From contig NZ_JACIJF010000013.1 in the NCBI RefSeq assembly GCF_014199255.1, forward strand, positions 16,779 through 80,778: a stretch of DNA of 64,000 nucleotides. Reading direction: 5' to 3'. Below, one piece after another: positions 46,697 to 55,917 of this stretch (the stretch's first letter is position 1; each line of letters starts with the position of its first letter). Under the pieces are notes generated by a model. The model ran no database searches, was not told where the DNA came from, and worked only from the letters and a program-made list of their open reading frames with translations. A program made the position numbers and the translations under genes. This stretch comes from Sphingomonas xinjiangensis. GTDB lineage: Bacteria > Pseudomonadota > Alphaproteobacteria > Sphingomonadales > Sphingomonadaceae.

Positions 46697-47515
46697 CTAG
46701 CGTGTCGGGACGACTTGTCTCGCCACTATGCTTCTTTCGATGAGGTTAGTACCATGCAGTGAGCCTTCCTGCTGGCGTAGCGCCAGACGCGTGCGAACAT
46801 GCGCTTCCTCGCACTGCGAGAGAAAAAGTGAATAGAGGGAGCGCGATTTAGAGGCGCATGGGTTTGTACGGTGGTGGGAGATGCTCTTCGCGATTTGCAT
46901 AACGTTGAGCCACATCAACTGGGAAGGCGCGCCGACCGTCGGGTTGGTCCTCATGTCGCCGATTGGCTCGAACCCCAGCATACTTTGATAAAATCGTCTG
47001 TGCCTCGGATTCACTTCGATGAAAAGGTCGCTGCATTGATGATTGTGCAGGCCGTAAAGAAAAACAGTATGGAATAGGATCGCAAGGTTCTGCTGATCGG
47101 GAAGCTCTGTTTCAAAAGCGAACTTCGTTAATTCACAGACTAGGGCGGCGGGACCGTCTCGGAACACATCCACTTCGTCCTTGAACACAGAGTCGATCGA
47201 AAGACCCGCTGGCGAGTCAATTCCCAAGGTAATCGTACCAACAATCTGATCATCCACGAGAGCTACAAAGGTCGTATGACCGGGATCCTCCGGAATTGTA
47301 TGCTGCGACCCATAGCCTCTCCATCCGAAGCGCCGGTTTAACAACATAGCAGCGCCTAATTTATCTTCATTCGTTTCAGCGAGCCGAAGCACGATGGAGC
47401 TTTGCCCGGTCTCGGGGCCAACGCTACAGGCTTCCGCCTTCAACAAAGAAGCCGGTGAAGCCGGCAGTTCGAAAACCTCTCCGGAAAATTCATTGCTGCG
47501 AATGTGAATGGACAT
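46697..47515 (-). CDS. FeeM-like N-acyl amino acid synthase (copy 2)
   Basis: A 272-residue paralogue of the protein at 5008. Matching blocks are VLRLAETNEDK, LNRRFGWRGYG, DDQIVGTITLGID, CELTKFAFETELPDQQN and RHRRFYQSMLGFEPIGD. The N-termini and C-terminal thirds differ most. GAGGG lies before the ATG at 47515, which starts the region that aligns with copy 1. As in copy 1 it stands alone on the minus strand, here between IS debris and the exosortase module. Substrate and product are inferred from the family. Confidence 0.75.
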   Translation of the reverse strand: MSIHIRSNEFSGEVFELPASPASLLKAEACSVGPETGQSSIVLRLAETNEDKLGAAMLLNRRFGWRGYGSQHTIPEDPGHTTFVALVDDQIVGTITLGIDSPAGLSIDSVFKDEVDVFRDGPAALVCELTKFAFETELPDQQNLAILFHTVFLYGLHNHQCSDLFIEVNPRHRRFYQSMLGFEPIGDMRTNPTVGAPSQLMWLNVMQIAKSISHHRTNPCASKSRSLYSLFLSQCEEAHVRTRLALRQQEGSLHGTNLIERSIVARQVVPTR

Positions 47516-48079
47516 TATTGCGACCCTCGAGCTTTGCAAACTCCTTGGCCGCTCATCGCGTCCAAAGTTTCCAAATCGGTGAATTTATAGGGTTATTGCC
47601 GATTAACTGTGACGACCGTCATTAACGACGACGGAAGTCTAAGAGACCGTAGCAAGAGCCAAACTGAGGGCTGCCTGACTTGACGCCCTAAATTTTTCAG
47701 GCGGTCCTCAAAACTCGTTTGGTGATCTCGCGCCTCCTGCGGCGCCTTTATCACAGGATAGTCATACCCAGATTCCCCCGGCCGTTCCGTTTACAAGACG
47801 TCGTTCAAGTGAGCCCACATGGCGACCTATTTTATGTGAACAGAGCCGAATGTGCGATGAGTGGAGCACGTTGACTTGGAACCATGCGTTTCGCGGCTGG
47901 GCGCAGAGAACGTCCTGATCAGCAGTGCTTTGTCCGTCATTTCACTGCTAACCTTGCGACGTCACATTAGACTTTAGCCTCAGCGGTCACATTGAGCAGA
48001 TGCCCAGTTTGCGAACGATTGCGAGAAAGATCCCTGGACACCGGACCTGGCAGGTGCTGACGCATGCGGTCATCGAGGA
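47516..48079. other. Intergenic stretch
   Basis: Promoter region of the synthase gene at the left. No gene recognised in the rest. Confidence 0.3.
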
Positions 48080-48480
48080 GACCCGAACATAATCTATATA
48101 CGCTGCAGAATGAGTGCCGGCGCGAGCCATACTTGACCCGTTCGTTCGGAATAACCTCGAGGTTCCAACCTTGCTTGTCTCAGGCTTGCAGCGCACGTCC
48201 GAACCATCAGCGTTGTAGAGGCGGTGGTCGAACAGCCACTGCGCCGTTGGCAAACCGTGCAGCAGTGGAGCCGCTCCGGTGATCGCGAATCTATGGGGTC
48301 ATCATGAGGAAGCTTTGTGGGCTCGCCCTTAGCGTCGACGACAGCATGCAGTTTCGTAGCGATGCCGCCGATGCCGCGTCAGAGATCAAGCTCTTCACCA
48401 CGGGCTTGATCCAGTATGGTAGGTCGCGTCGATCTTCACTTCACCGGGCCGGCGCCTCAGCCACCCTTCTTATTATGCGA
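48080..48480 (-). mobile_element. IS5-family relic
   Basis: Minus-strand ATKLHAVVDAKGEPTKL (about 48350) and, in another frame, GLPTAQWLFDHRLYNADGSD (about 48230) match the middle of an IS5 transposase. Neither end is present. Confidence 0.6.
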
Positions 48481-49205
48481 CGCCCACTTCTTTCCGCTTC
48501 ATCGCCTCCCCTCGTCGAACACCGAACTTTGCGGTCACAATCCTCAGGCGCATTTCGCCAACCCAGCCGTTGCTGTGTTCGTTGATGCCAGAGGGCGCAT
48601 CTACCAATACATTCGGTCCCGGTGCGCGGGCGGCGGCGGGCAATCTGCGGCATTATCCAGCATTCCGCATCTGCTGAAGGGGCATGCCACTGGTTCCACT
48701 CGCTTCGGAGTTCATGGGCCACAACATGCGACCGCTTCATCCACTGATCGGATTGAAGGCTCGGTTGGGAGCTGCTCGTCACCGTGTCCGTACGCCGTGT
48801 TGCGACGCACTGCCACCGCAAACATCAGCGGGAGGCGCTCGTGCGTTGGCGTAGAAGGGGCGCCTGGCGCAAGCGGTCGGTCATGGGCCTGGCGTCAAGA
48901 AGACCAAGGTCAAAGCCCTATTGTCCGCCGCTCTATGCCCTCAGGACCACCTTCTTGATCTACGCTGAGCGGCTACATACCTCCGCTTGGGTTACACGGG
49001 CGAGGCAGAGTTGCCGTCACCGACGAGATTGACCAGTTGCTAATGCAACCAAGACGCTGACCCAACACTCAAACGGTTTGATTGTAGTTAGACCCGCTCG
49101 CGAGACTTTCGTCCAGCCATCGGCGATGAGAATGGAGAATGTTCCCGTTGTAAGCGTGGTGCCGACGATGAAAGAAGCGATCGCCGTCTTCGTGATCTTG
49201 ATTAA
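48481..49205. other. Intergenic stretch, probably more IS debris
   Basis: Short frames on both strands without recognised products. Confidence 0.3.
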
Positions 49206-49209
49206 ACAA

Positions 49210-49239
49210 AAAGTGCGGGAGCGCAAGCTCCCGCACTTT
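49210..49239 (-). terminator. Rho-independent terminator of the PEP-CTERM gene
   Basis: Perfect 13-base arms AAAGTGCGGGAGC (49210-49222) and GCTCCCGCACTTT (49227-49239) with a 4-base loop. On the minus strand the stem is followed by TTTGTTTAAT. It lies about 70 bases after the stop of the gene it serves. Confidence 0.85.
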
Positions 49240-49309
49240 CGACTTGGCACCAATAGAAGGAGAGCTTCTACAAAGCTTCCCTCGCCCGGTGTTCAATCCG
49301 GCCGGTCAG

Positions 49310-49918
49310 TCAGGCAAACGTTACTCGCGCCGAGCTGGAAGCCTTGCGCCGGCGACGCATGCCGAACCCGACAGCACCCATGCCGAGCATCATCATCGCC
49401 CAGGTGGATGCTTCCGGAACCGCCGAAGCGCTGAAAGTAAGGTTCCCAGTATAGTTACCTGCACCAGCAGGCGTCGAAGGCATAAAAGAGCCGACGACGC
49501 GGATCGAGTTAAGCGCCCCGGCGATAATCTTAATGCCGTTCACCGACGCCGACTGCCCGGCTGGGGTCGAAACGATGGAGCTCGCATAAGAAACGTTATT
49601 GATGATCAAATCAGTGATGTTGACGAAATTCGCCTCGGTAGCGAACGACGTCTGCAGACCACCGCTGCCGATCCCATTCTTATCGATGATGAACGAATAC
49701 GTGTCATCGAAGTTGGTGTTGCCGCGAAAGCTATTGGAGATAGTAGCCGAAATGAAATCATCAACACCGGGAGCTTGCGCATCGCCATCAACGCAGAAAC
49801 TTTGCCGTCCATCCGTATTACACGAGTTATTCACAGCGATGATCGAAGCCGCCTGCGCTGTTCCAGCAGCACCAATCATCAAAGAGGCCGCGGCAACGCC
49901 GAGTAGATAATTCTTCAT
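49310..49918 (-). CDS. PEPxxWA-type PEP-CTERM protein, exosortase substrate
   Basis: A 202-residue exported protein. An N-terminal signal peptide (MKNYLLGVAAASLMIGAAGTAQA) and a mature part rich in N, S and T come first. The C-terminal sorting tail is VPEASTWAMMML, then a glycine-rich hydrophobic helix and the basic RRRRK, followed by 10 more residues. The motif has PEA in place of PEP, a variant I have seen in sphingomonads. The exosortase encoded divergently at 50284 should recognise and cut it in the membrane. The ATG at 49918 follows AAGGGAG; a longer upstream frame is not credible. The role of the mature part is unknown. Confidence 0.88.
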   Translation of the reverse strand: MKNYLLGVAAASLMIGAAGTAQAASIIAVNNSCNTDGRQSFCVDGDAQAPGVDDFISATISNSFRGNTNFDDTYSFIIDKNGIGSGGLQTSFATEANFVNITDLIINNVSYASSIVSTPAGQSASVNGIKIIAGALNSIRVVGSFMPSTPAGAGNYTGNLTFSASAVPEASTWAMMMLGMGAVGFGMRRRRKASSSARVTFA

Positions 49919-50283
49919 AATCCCAAACTCCCTTTTTAGAAAGCCCCCAGGCGCCCTTCGCAAGGAGCTTAACCCTAGACGAACGGCTACGAATCCGCTC
50001 TGGGGACCATTAACACGTTGTTTACCAATTGCACCAGTTTTTTTTGCAGCACAGCATCCAGCAACTCCTACAATGCCGGCCGCTGCGGCAAAGCGATCAG
50101 AGCGCGACTGCCGCGGGCCGTTCGTTATCGCCTGGCGCATCTGACAATCGTGGACATTGACGATGCCTGGTTCCACAATGGCCATTCGGCACCATGATGA
50201 GGAACCCTTCGGAGGGCAGGTCGAATCTCCGGTGGAAACGGGCTAAGGCGCCGCAACCACCTACGCGCCTTGATCGAGCTGAC
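49919..50283. promoter_or_regulatory. Divergent control region of the PEP-CTERM and exosortase genes
   Basis: About 365 bases between the two starts, with an eight-T run near 50037-50044. It must hold promoters for both directions. No operator could be assigned by eye. Confidence 0.4.
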
Positions 50284-51189
50284 ATGATGGAGAATAGTTA
50301 CGTGAAGGCTGAAAGAGCGGCGGGCATTCGCGAGTTTGTCCCAACGGCCTCGTGGCCTTCCTTGCTGAGCCAAGCGATCTTGACTTCGGGCTTGCTGGCT
50401 CTTGCCGCACCCACCTTGTGGACTTTGGCTCGGTGGAGCTGGTCCACCGAATCGGGCGCCCACGGCCCGATTGTGCTGGCTACAGGCCTTTGGCTGCTTT
50501 GGCATGAACGCCGCCTCGTAATGCCGAGCGTTCCAGCGACCTTTGTTACAGCGGGGTTAGTGCTGCTAATCGCATTTCCACTTTATTACATCGGCCGCGT
50601 GACGCAGATACTCCTCGCCGAGGGCATAGCGCTTTTCGCGATAATAATCGCTGTCGCAGCCCTGAAGCTCGGCTGGAGCACTGTCATACGATTTTGGTTT
50701 CCGATTCTGTACCTGGCGTTCATCCTCTCACCGCCGGAAAACTGGCTCTTTGTCGCCACGCGACCACTAAAGTCCGCACTTGCGGCGGGCTCCATTGATA
50801 TCATGGCTGCGTTGGGATTCGATATCGCTGGCACAGCTAGTATGATCTTGATTGACGGCTATAAGCTTCAGGTTGCAGCCGCCTGTTCTGGTGTGAATTC
50901 ACTTATTGGGATAATCGCTATAGGTCTTTTTTATATTTATCTCCGCCACGGGAGCCAGGCGCGCTACGCTGCCGTTATGGTCATCCTACTCGTTCCACTA
51001 GCGGTGCTAACAAACTTCTTGCGAATTATCATTTTGATCCTTGTAACCCACGCGTACGGTGACGGGGCGGCGTTCGATTTTGCTCATGACTTCGGTGGTA
51101 TAGCCATCTTCGGACTCGCCCTTGTGTTACTTCTCGCGCTTGACGAGGTTATGTACCCATTGGTCCGCCGCATAGGATGGGTACGATGA
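50284..51189 (+). CDS. xrtV: Exosortase (XrtV-like)
   Basis: A 301-residue inner-membrane cysteine transpeptidase with about eight helices. The three catalytic residues are present: cysteine in AACSGVNSL (about residue 200), arginine in NFLRIIIL (about 245) and histidine in FAHDFGG (about 268). It should cut PEP-CTERM tails such as that of the protein at 49310. The pairing with a V-type EpsI and the small accessory protein points to exosortase V. The start is uncertain among ATG 50284, ATG 50287 and a GTG after GGAG at 50302. Its stop overlaps the next gene by ATGA. Confidence 0.88.
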   Translation: MMENSYVKAERAAGIREFVPTASWPSLLSQAILTSGLLALAAPTLWTLARWSWSTESGAHGPIVLATGLWLLWHERRLVMPSVPATFVTAGLVLLIAFPLYYIGRVTQILLAEGIALFAIIIAVAALKLGWSTVIRFWFPILYLAFILSPPENWLFVATRPLKSALAAGSIDIMAALGFDIAGTASMILIDGYKLQVAAACSGVNSLIGIIAIGLFYIYLRHGSQARYAAVMVILLVPLAVLTNFLRIIILILVTHAYGDGAAFDFAHDFGGIAIFGLALVLLLALDEVMYPLVRRIGWVR

Positions 51190-51908
51190 CAGACAGCAGC
51201 GCTAGCCGCCTTCGCCTTTCCGATCGCTTGAGTTCCCAGCGTCGAGACCTACTGGTAGGTGGAGGCTTGCTCGCTCTGGCTGGTTTGACCTTTGCACGAC
51301 TGCCGCGCAGGAGCGTCGTGATGGTTCCCGGAAGTATTGAGAACCTTTTTCCAACCCGTTTCGAAAGCTGGCGCGCCGGAGCTGACAGTGGGTTCGTACT
51401 CCCGCCGGAGGACGAGCGAAAGGCTGCCGCCGTCTATGATGATCAAATCGCTTTGACCTACAGCAACGGCAACGACACTCAGATCATGTTGCTGATCGCA
51501 TACGCGCGGGAGCAGAGCGGTATGCTGATGATACACCGTCCCGAGTCATGCTACCCAGGAGCGGGATTCTCAATCACTGCCGACAGACCGGCTTCTATCT
51601 CACTGGAGGCTGGTAAGTCCGTCCCGGGACGGTTCATCTCCGCGGAAAAATTGCCGCGAATCGAACAAGTGCTTTATTGGAGCCGCCTGGGGGATGAGTT
51701 TGTTTCGTCCTGGGACGAGGAACGTGAGAGCCTTGCGAAGCAGAACTTGCGCGGCTTCATCCCAGATGGCGCCTTGATCCGCGTATCCTTGGTTTCGGCA
51801 GACGAAGGCCGCGCGTTAGAGACGCTGCGCGAGTTTGTCTCAGCTCTTTATCGTTCGACTAGTCCACAAGGAAGATCACTTCTCGCCGGTCGCCTCAGCT
51901 ACGTTTAG
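51186..51908 (+). CDS. epsI: EpsI-family exosortase-associated protein (V-type)
   Basis: A 240-residue protein with an N-terminal membrane anchor (about residues 23-40) and a periplasmic EpsI domain. TYSNGNDTQIMLLIAYAREQSG and the cysteine-containing HRPESCYPGAGF are the family signature. EpsI proteins are always found with exosortases and may be involved in substrate handling. ATGA overlap with the exosortase gene suggests coupled translation. It runs 14 bases into the convergent accessory gene. Confidence 0.85.
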   Translation: MTDSSASRLRLSDRLSSQRRDLLVGGGLLALAGLTFARLPRRSVVMVPGSIENLFPTRFESWRAGADSGFVLPPEDERKAAAVYDDQIALTYSNGNDTQIMLLIAYAREQSGMLMIHRPESCYPGAGFSITADRPASISLEAGKSVPGRFISAEKLPRIEQVLYWSRLGDEFVSSWDEERESLAKQNLRGFIPDGALIRVSLVSADEGRALETLREFVSALYRSTSPQGRSLLAGRLSYV

Positions 51909-52137
51909 GGAATGGCTTCAACACAATGAAGACATAGGCGAGCACCCCAACGCAGAGTGCTGCGGCCAGCATCCCGTAACCGTTATTACCTAGCCAATTC
52001 GCTAGTGCGCATGCAATGGCCGGAGGAAAATACATGGCAATGCTATCCGACGGCTTATCCTCCATCGATCTTTGCAACAGTAGTACGGCGAGTCCCGCAA
52101 AAATTGCAACTGTAATCCAGTCGAAGGGGGTTTCCAT
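51895..52137 (-). CDS. XrtV sorting-system accessory-like small membrane protein
   Basis: An 80-residue protein with two or three hydrophobic helices: FDWITVAIFAGLAVLLL (5-21), YFPPAIACALANWLG (36-50) and MLAAALCVGVLAYVFIVLKPF (55-75). This layout, with METPFDW at the start and LKPF near the end, fits the small accessory proteins that accompany exosortase V in sphingomonads. It is on the opposite strand and its stop overlaps the end of epsI. Function not established. Confidence 0.7.
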   Translation of the reverse strand: METPFDWITVAIFAGLAVLLLQRSMEDKPSDSIAMYFPPAIACALANWLGNNGYGMLAAALCVGVLAYVFIVLKPFPKRS

Positions 52138-52203
52138 AGCGCTCGCTGCCTCTTACACGATCAACTTAATCGCGCTGAACCCACTATCAGAAGAGTTCCA
52201 CAG

Positions 52204-53058
52204 ATGTCAGTACATATCCGTCACGGAGCGCGCCGCGCCGTTTTTTTAGCGGGTTCGGCTTTGATCGTTGCCTTAGGAACGAACGCGTGCGGAGGCCCAA
52301 AGCCTGGCGGACAGACAGTTGCTGTTGTTGACGGCGAGCCGGTAACCCAAGCCGAGCTAGATGTAGATCGAACGGTTGACCAGAGCACTGGCGATCAAAG
52401 TAGCCGCAACATAGCCCTTCAATCATTGATCAATCGCAAATTGTTCGTGGCCGCTGCCAAAGAGCAAAAATTGGACAAGGATCCCAATTTTCGTCTCCAG
52501 GCTGACCGTCAGGAAGAGATATTACTCGCTAGAAAGTACCTGGAGCAGGTTACTGCCGGCGTTTCTTCCATGATATCGGAAGCAGATATTAACAATTATC
52601 TTGCTCAGCACCCTCAATATGGAGAGGGTAGAAAAATCGTTAATATCAACCAAATTCAATTCACTATGCCTACCGATAAAGGGATCATTGCTAAGCTTCA
52701 GAATGCTAGATCTCTGGGAGAAATCGCCCAGCTGCTGCAACAGAATGGCGTTACGAACAAGCCGACTAACATTAGCTTAGATTCGGCGATCTTACCACAC
52801 CAGATGTTCGACGGCCTGGTCAAGTCGCTCTCGGGCGAGCCCCTTATCCTTGCGGACGGGCAGAGCAGTCTTGCTCAGGTTGCTACGTCGATGACGGACG
52901 CGCCGCTGCCTAGTGACAAGGCTCAGGCGATTGCTCGGAAAGCTTTAGAAAGGGTGCGTGTCACTGAAAGGCTTAGGCAACAGGCAGATGCACTGCGCGG
53001 CTCCGTCAAGATTGAGTATGCAAAAGGCTATGGTCCCGCTAAGTCCCCCACTTCTTGA
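52204..53058 (+). CDS. epsD: EpsD-family peptidyl-prolyl isomerase-like lipoprotein
   Basis: A 284-residue periplasmic protein. The signal sequence ends in a cysteine in LGTNACGG, a near-lipobox, so it is probably a lipoprotein. The SurA/PrsA-like helical N-domain (VDGEPVTQAELDVD, ALQSLINRKLFVAAA) and the C-terminal KIEYAKGYG are typical of EpsD proteins in exosortase/EPS loci. The parvulin core is short, so isomerase activity is doubtful and a chaperone role for exported proteins is more likely. It reads with the exosortase genes but is 295 bases away from epsI. Confidence 0.82.
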   Translation: MSVHIRHGARRAVFLAGSALIVALGTNACGGPKPGGQTVAVVDGEPVTQAELDVDRTVDQSTGDQSSRNIALQSLINRKLFVAAAKEQKLDKDPNFRLQADRQEEILLARKYLEQVTAGVSSMISEADINNYLAQHPQYGEGRKIVNINQIQFTMPTDKGIIAKLQNARSLGEIAQLLQQNGVTNKPTNISLDSAILPHQMFDGLVKSLSGEPLILADGQSSLAQVATSMTDAPLPSDKAQAIARKALERVRVTERLRQQADALRGSVKIEYAKGYGPAKSPTS

Positions 53059-53127
53059 ATTGGCTTTGAGGGCACTTGAAGGCGCTGGACGGCGGCGGCG
53101 CAGATGCCGCGTAGCGACGTCACGCTA

Positions 53128-53312
53128 GAGCGATCATCGATCGAATCTCATCGTAGCCGCAGTTGGGGAGAAGTTTGCGGACTGGGTGGGCGAGTAGAGG
53201 TCGAGGATGCGTCCAATGGCAGTCCAGAGGCTGTGGATGGTGCGCTCGGCGGCTTTGCGCAGATGCGCCTTCAGCTTGGAGAAGGTCTGCTCGACTGGAT
53301 TGAGGTCTAGCC
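53128..53312 (-). mobile_element. IS630-family C-terminal fragment
   Basis: Minus-strand reading LDLNPVEQTFSKLKAHLRKA followed by ERTIHSLWTAIGRILDLYS is the tail of an IS630 transposase, including the last catalytic region. Confidence 0.7.
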
Positions 53313-53442
53313 TTAAGGCCGCACGTCAGGTGGAAGCATTCAGCGTGAATGCAGACCGTGCAATGCGATCGGTCGAGCTGAGAGCGGAGCGGGGCGTACC
53401 TCGGGCGGCACCCCCCGCCCCGCCCCCGCGTTACTCTCCCCC

Positions 53443-53780
53443 ATGGCCGGCATTGTCCACACCCCGCTGATCTCCGGGCCAAGTACCCAGCGTTCCAGGC
53501 TGTCGGCGATGACGCCATCCAGCGGCGGATCACCAACCCGCAGGCGATCACCACAACGGGTTGGATCGAGGCGGACTATCAGCCGGCGACCCTCACGTAC
53601 GCAGCGAGCCGGGTCCCCATCAACGGAGTTGGCGAAACGGGCGGCGTCGCGTCTCTCGCGGGCAAGGTGGTGACCAGCTTGAAGTCCGCCAGCTTTCGGT
53701 CGACTTCGATGCCTTGGAAGAGGGTAACCCGGTTCGAGATCGTCGTGACGCCGTTCATCAAGCAGCTGCGGGGCGAGTGA
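53443..53780 (+). pseudogene. Phage head-tail connector-like protein (DUF4054/gp6-like), frameshifted
   Basis: An ATG at 53443 opens MAGIVHTP. One base out of frame, the sequence goes on as ADLRAKYPAFQAVGDDAIQ and WIEADYQPATLTYAASRV, then runs to TPFIKQLRGE and a stop at 53780. The order (start, DLRAKYPAF, WIEADY, tail) is that of the small head-tail connector proteins of tailed phages. A single frameshift near 53465 breaks it. No other phage genes lie nearby, so it is a stray prophage piece. A good terminator follows. Confidence 0.5.
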
Positions 53781-53805
53781 ATGCGGTAGCTGACTAGACG
53801 CACAG

Positions 53806-53847
53806 ACGCACTCTCCCCAGGAGGGGGAGAGTGCGTTTGATTTTGTT
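53806..53847 (+). terminator. Rho-independent terminator
   Basis: Perfect 13-base arms ACGCACTCTCCCC (53806-53818) and GGGGAGAGTGCGT (53824-53836), then TTGATTTTGTT. It works on the plus strand, behind the phage relic, and overlaps the last codon of the oxidoreductase gene on the other strand. Confidence 0.8.
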
Positions 53848-55645
53848 ACCCGCCAACTACCCTGCTCTTGAAACTAGCAAACTTCTGCTCGACCTTTTCT
53901 ATCGCTCGATCGACAAGACCGGGCTCATCGAAAACTACGTTAAGTTCCGTCAGTCTGGACTGCAAAGAGCCCCGATCAACGGAGTGGAAGCTTGCTTTGT
54001 CTGACCCAGCGCATGCCAGTGCGGCAGCCGCACCTGCGGCCTGGCCGAGAACCATGCTGGTGAGTTCCATTCGAATTGAAGAGAATGCCTGGTGCGAAGC
54101 GGCTACACAGAACGTCACCAATAGGTTGGAACATTCCTCTGCCCTAGGTAGCATGATCTCGTAAGGCAGCTGCGACATCTTGTCGGCGCCGCCCGCAGTC
54201 GCGAACAGGTTACCTTCGTTCCAAACCTTCCAGCCGCCTCCTGGCTTCGCAATAGCGATACGCTGCACGTGATGGCTGTCTTGCCAGTAAGACGCCATGG
54301 CCACGGGCGACCCCGAACGTATAGGTGTGCGATCCCGCTGCTCCAGGTCTGCGCCAGACCAGAGCAGGCCGTTATTCATCCGCCGCGCCTCACGAACGTA
54401 TAGCTGGTAAGGCCAGCCCGCCTCGTCATTCTTGTGCGGCCTTTGGAACTCAGTTTTTACTAAACCCCACTGACGCACTTCCGCTTGCAAGGAGGCAGGC
54501 AGGCGCGGGTCCTTCGACCAACCTAAGGTGTAGAAGAAGCCCTTGATGAAGTCTTGGTGAGCCTTCCATATCGTCTCCCGCTCAGCGTAGCTGGCGTTTG
54601 GATAGTTCCAGCTCAGGCCGAACGGGTCGGTGGAGAACCCTCCGTTTGCGTTAACGTCATAGACTCCGTCCGCCACGGCATGCGCGCCCATGATGTCAGT
54701 GGGAAAGTCCCAATCACGGCCGTGCCGCATACCTGCAGCCTCAATCGCGGCGATCATCCGAAGGAGTAGCTCGTAGTTCACAGGATCGTAGCCGGCAGGT
54801 GGTGTTGACGGCAGGTCCAGGCGCTTGCTCGGCTGATCTGTCATGGCCATGCGGAAATTGTAGGCTTGGACTGCATTGTCTGCAGAGCCGATCGGCTTGT
54901 TGCTCGCAGCCTTCACCGTCGGCAAATACCCTGATGATGGGTCGCCAGCGATGACAAACGGGTCAACGTCGAGCAGCTGTTTGTTCATGCCGAACTGGTG
55001 CTCGCTTCCTCCCGAAGTCCTGGTCTCTCCGAAATACCCGTCAAGCGGGTTGCGGCCGTCCGCCTCGTCGCGACCTACGATAAACCCGACACCTGCGCGA
55101 GCCATCAGGTCGCCCTCATAAGACGCATCGACAAACGTGCGTCCGCGCGCGACCCGGCCATCCGCCGTGCGGATCTCCTTGATGGCTTTGCCTTGACGGA
55201 TCACCTCGGTCACACCGGAGGTCCGGATAAACGGAACGCCTTCGCTACGAAGAAGGCGCTCAAACTCGGCCTCTGCGCTCGATGGCTTGAAGGCGTAAGC
55301 ATTTTTCTGCGTGCCACCCGACGCTGCTGCGACCGTGATGTCGCGCGCCAAACCACCGAACGCATCAAGACGGCGGAAGTCCGTGAAGCCGAGACCTCCG
55401 CTCATCATGCCGCCAATATGATTGTCGCGCCAACCACCAACGATAGCAACCGCAAGACCATCACGTGCAGCCTGGACAGCCGCGGTGATGCCGCTCGGGG
55501 TCGAGCCGTAGACAACCAAGTCGGCGATCAACGTCCGCCCCTGCCGTATCAAGTGACGACGATTGGGAGCGCTACTGTGCGGCTGACCGCAAGCGGACAG
55601 CATTAGCCCTGCGCCAACGGCGCAAAGCAACTCACGACGATTCAT
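53846..55645 (-). CDS. FAD-dependent oxidoreductase lipoprotein
   Basis: A 599-residue protein of the FAD_oxidored group. The signal peptide ends in a clear lipobox (LMLSACGQ). A Rossmann entry follows: LVVYGSTPSGITAAVQAARDG, then GGMMSGGLGFTDFRR, with TFVDASYEGDLMARAG further on. The C-terminal domain has LVTFCVAASHQAFSSIRME (in part) and VLGQAAGAAAALA, which closes the FAD site. It would face the periplasm or the outer membrane. The substrate is unknown; relatives act on sugars or peptidoglycan-like compounds. GGGGGAA lies before the ATG at 55645. The antisense frames inside it are shadows. Confidence 0.82.
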   Translation of the reverse strand: MNRRELLCAVGAGLMLSACGQPHSSAPNRRHLIRQGRTLIADLVVYGSTPSGITAAVQAARDGLAVAIVGGWRDNHIGGMMSGGLGFTDFRRLDAFGGLARDITVAAASGGTQKNAYAFKPSSAEAEFERLLRSEGVPFIRTSGVTEVIRQGKAIKEIRTADGRVARGRTFVDASYEGDLMARAGVGFIVGRDEADGRNPLDGYFGETRTSGGSEHQFGMNKQLLDVDPFVIAGDPSSGYLPTVKAASNKPIGSADNAVQAYNFRMAMTDQPSKRLDLPSTPPAGYDPVNYELLLRMIAAIEAAGMRHGRDWDFPTDIMGAHAVADGVYDVNANGGFSTDPFGLSWNYPNASYAERETIWKAHQDFIKGFFYTLGWSKDPRLPASLQAEVRQWGLVKTEFQRPHKNDEAGWPYQLYVREARRMNNGLLWSGADLEQRDRTPIRSGSPVAMASYWQDSHHVQRIAIAKPGGGWKVWNEGNLFATAGGADKMSQLPYEIMLPRAEECSNLLVTFCVAASHQAFSSIRMELTSMVLGQAAGAAAALACAGSDKASFHSVDRGSLQSRLTELNVVFDEPGLVDRAIEKVEQKFASFKSRVVGG

Positions 55646-55917
55646 GTATTCCCCCGTAGCCAGGCCCCGGCCCAATCACTGCGCGATGGCAGCAACATCA
55701 GGATACATCCAGAGGAAATTCAGAATATTAGTCCAGCTTCGGGACCAACATGCTTACCGGACTTGCTTACCTGGTCCGTGGCTCTGGTTTACCTTACGGA
55801 AACCTAGGCTCCCGCTGCCCCGCTCGGCAGATGGCCCTGCTCTAGGGAATTCAGCACATGCGGCTTGTTGAGCCGTCAACGCCTCGCGTCACCTCCCCGA
55901 ACGAGCATGAGGGGCGC

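Noticed and set aside
49244..49906. A 220-codon plus-strand frame opposite the PEP-CTERM gene
   Set aside because: Antisense shadow; the minus-strand gene has a signal peptide, sorting tail, ribosome-binding site and terminator.
54998..55606. A 202-codon plus-strand frame inside the FAD oxidoreductase gene
   Set aside because: Its codons follow the third positions of the real gene on the other strand; no family match and no ribosome-binding site.
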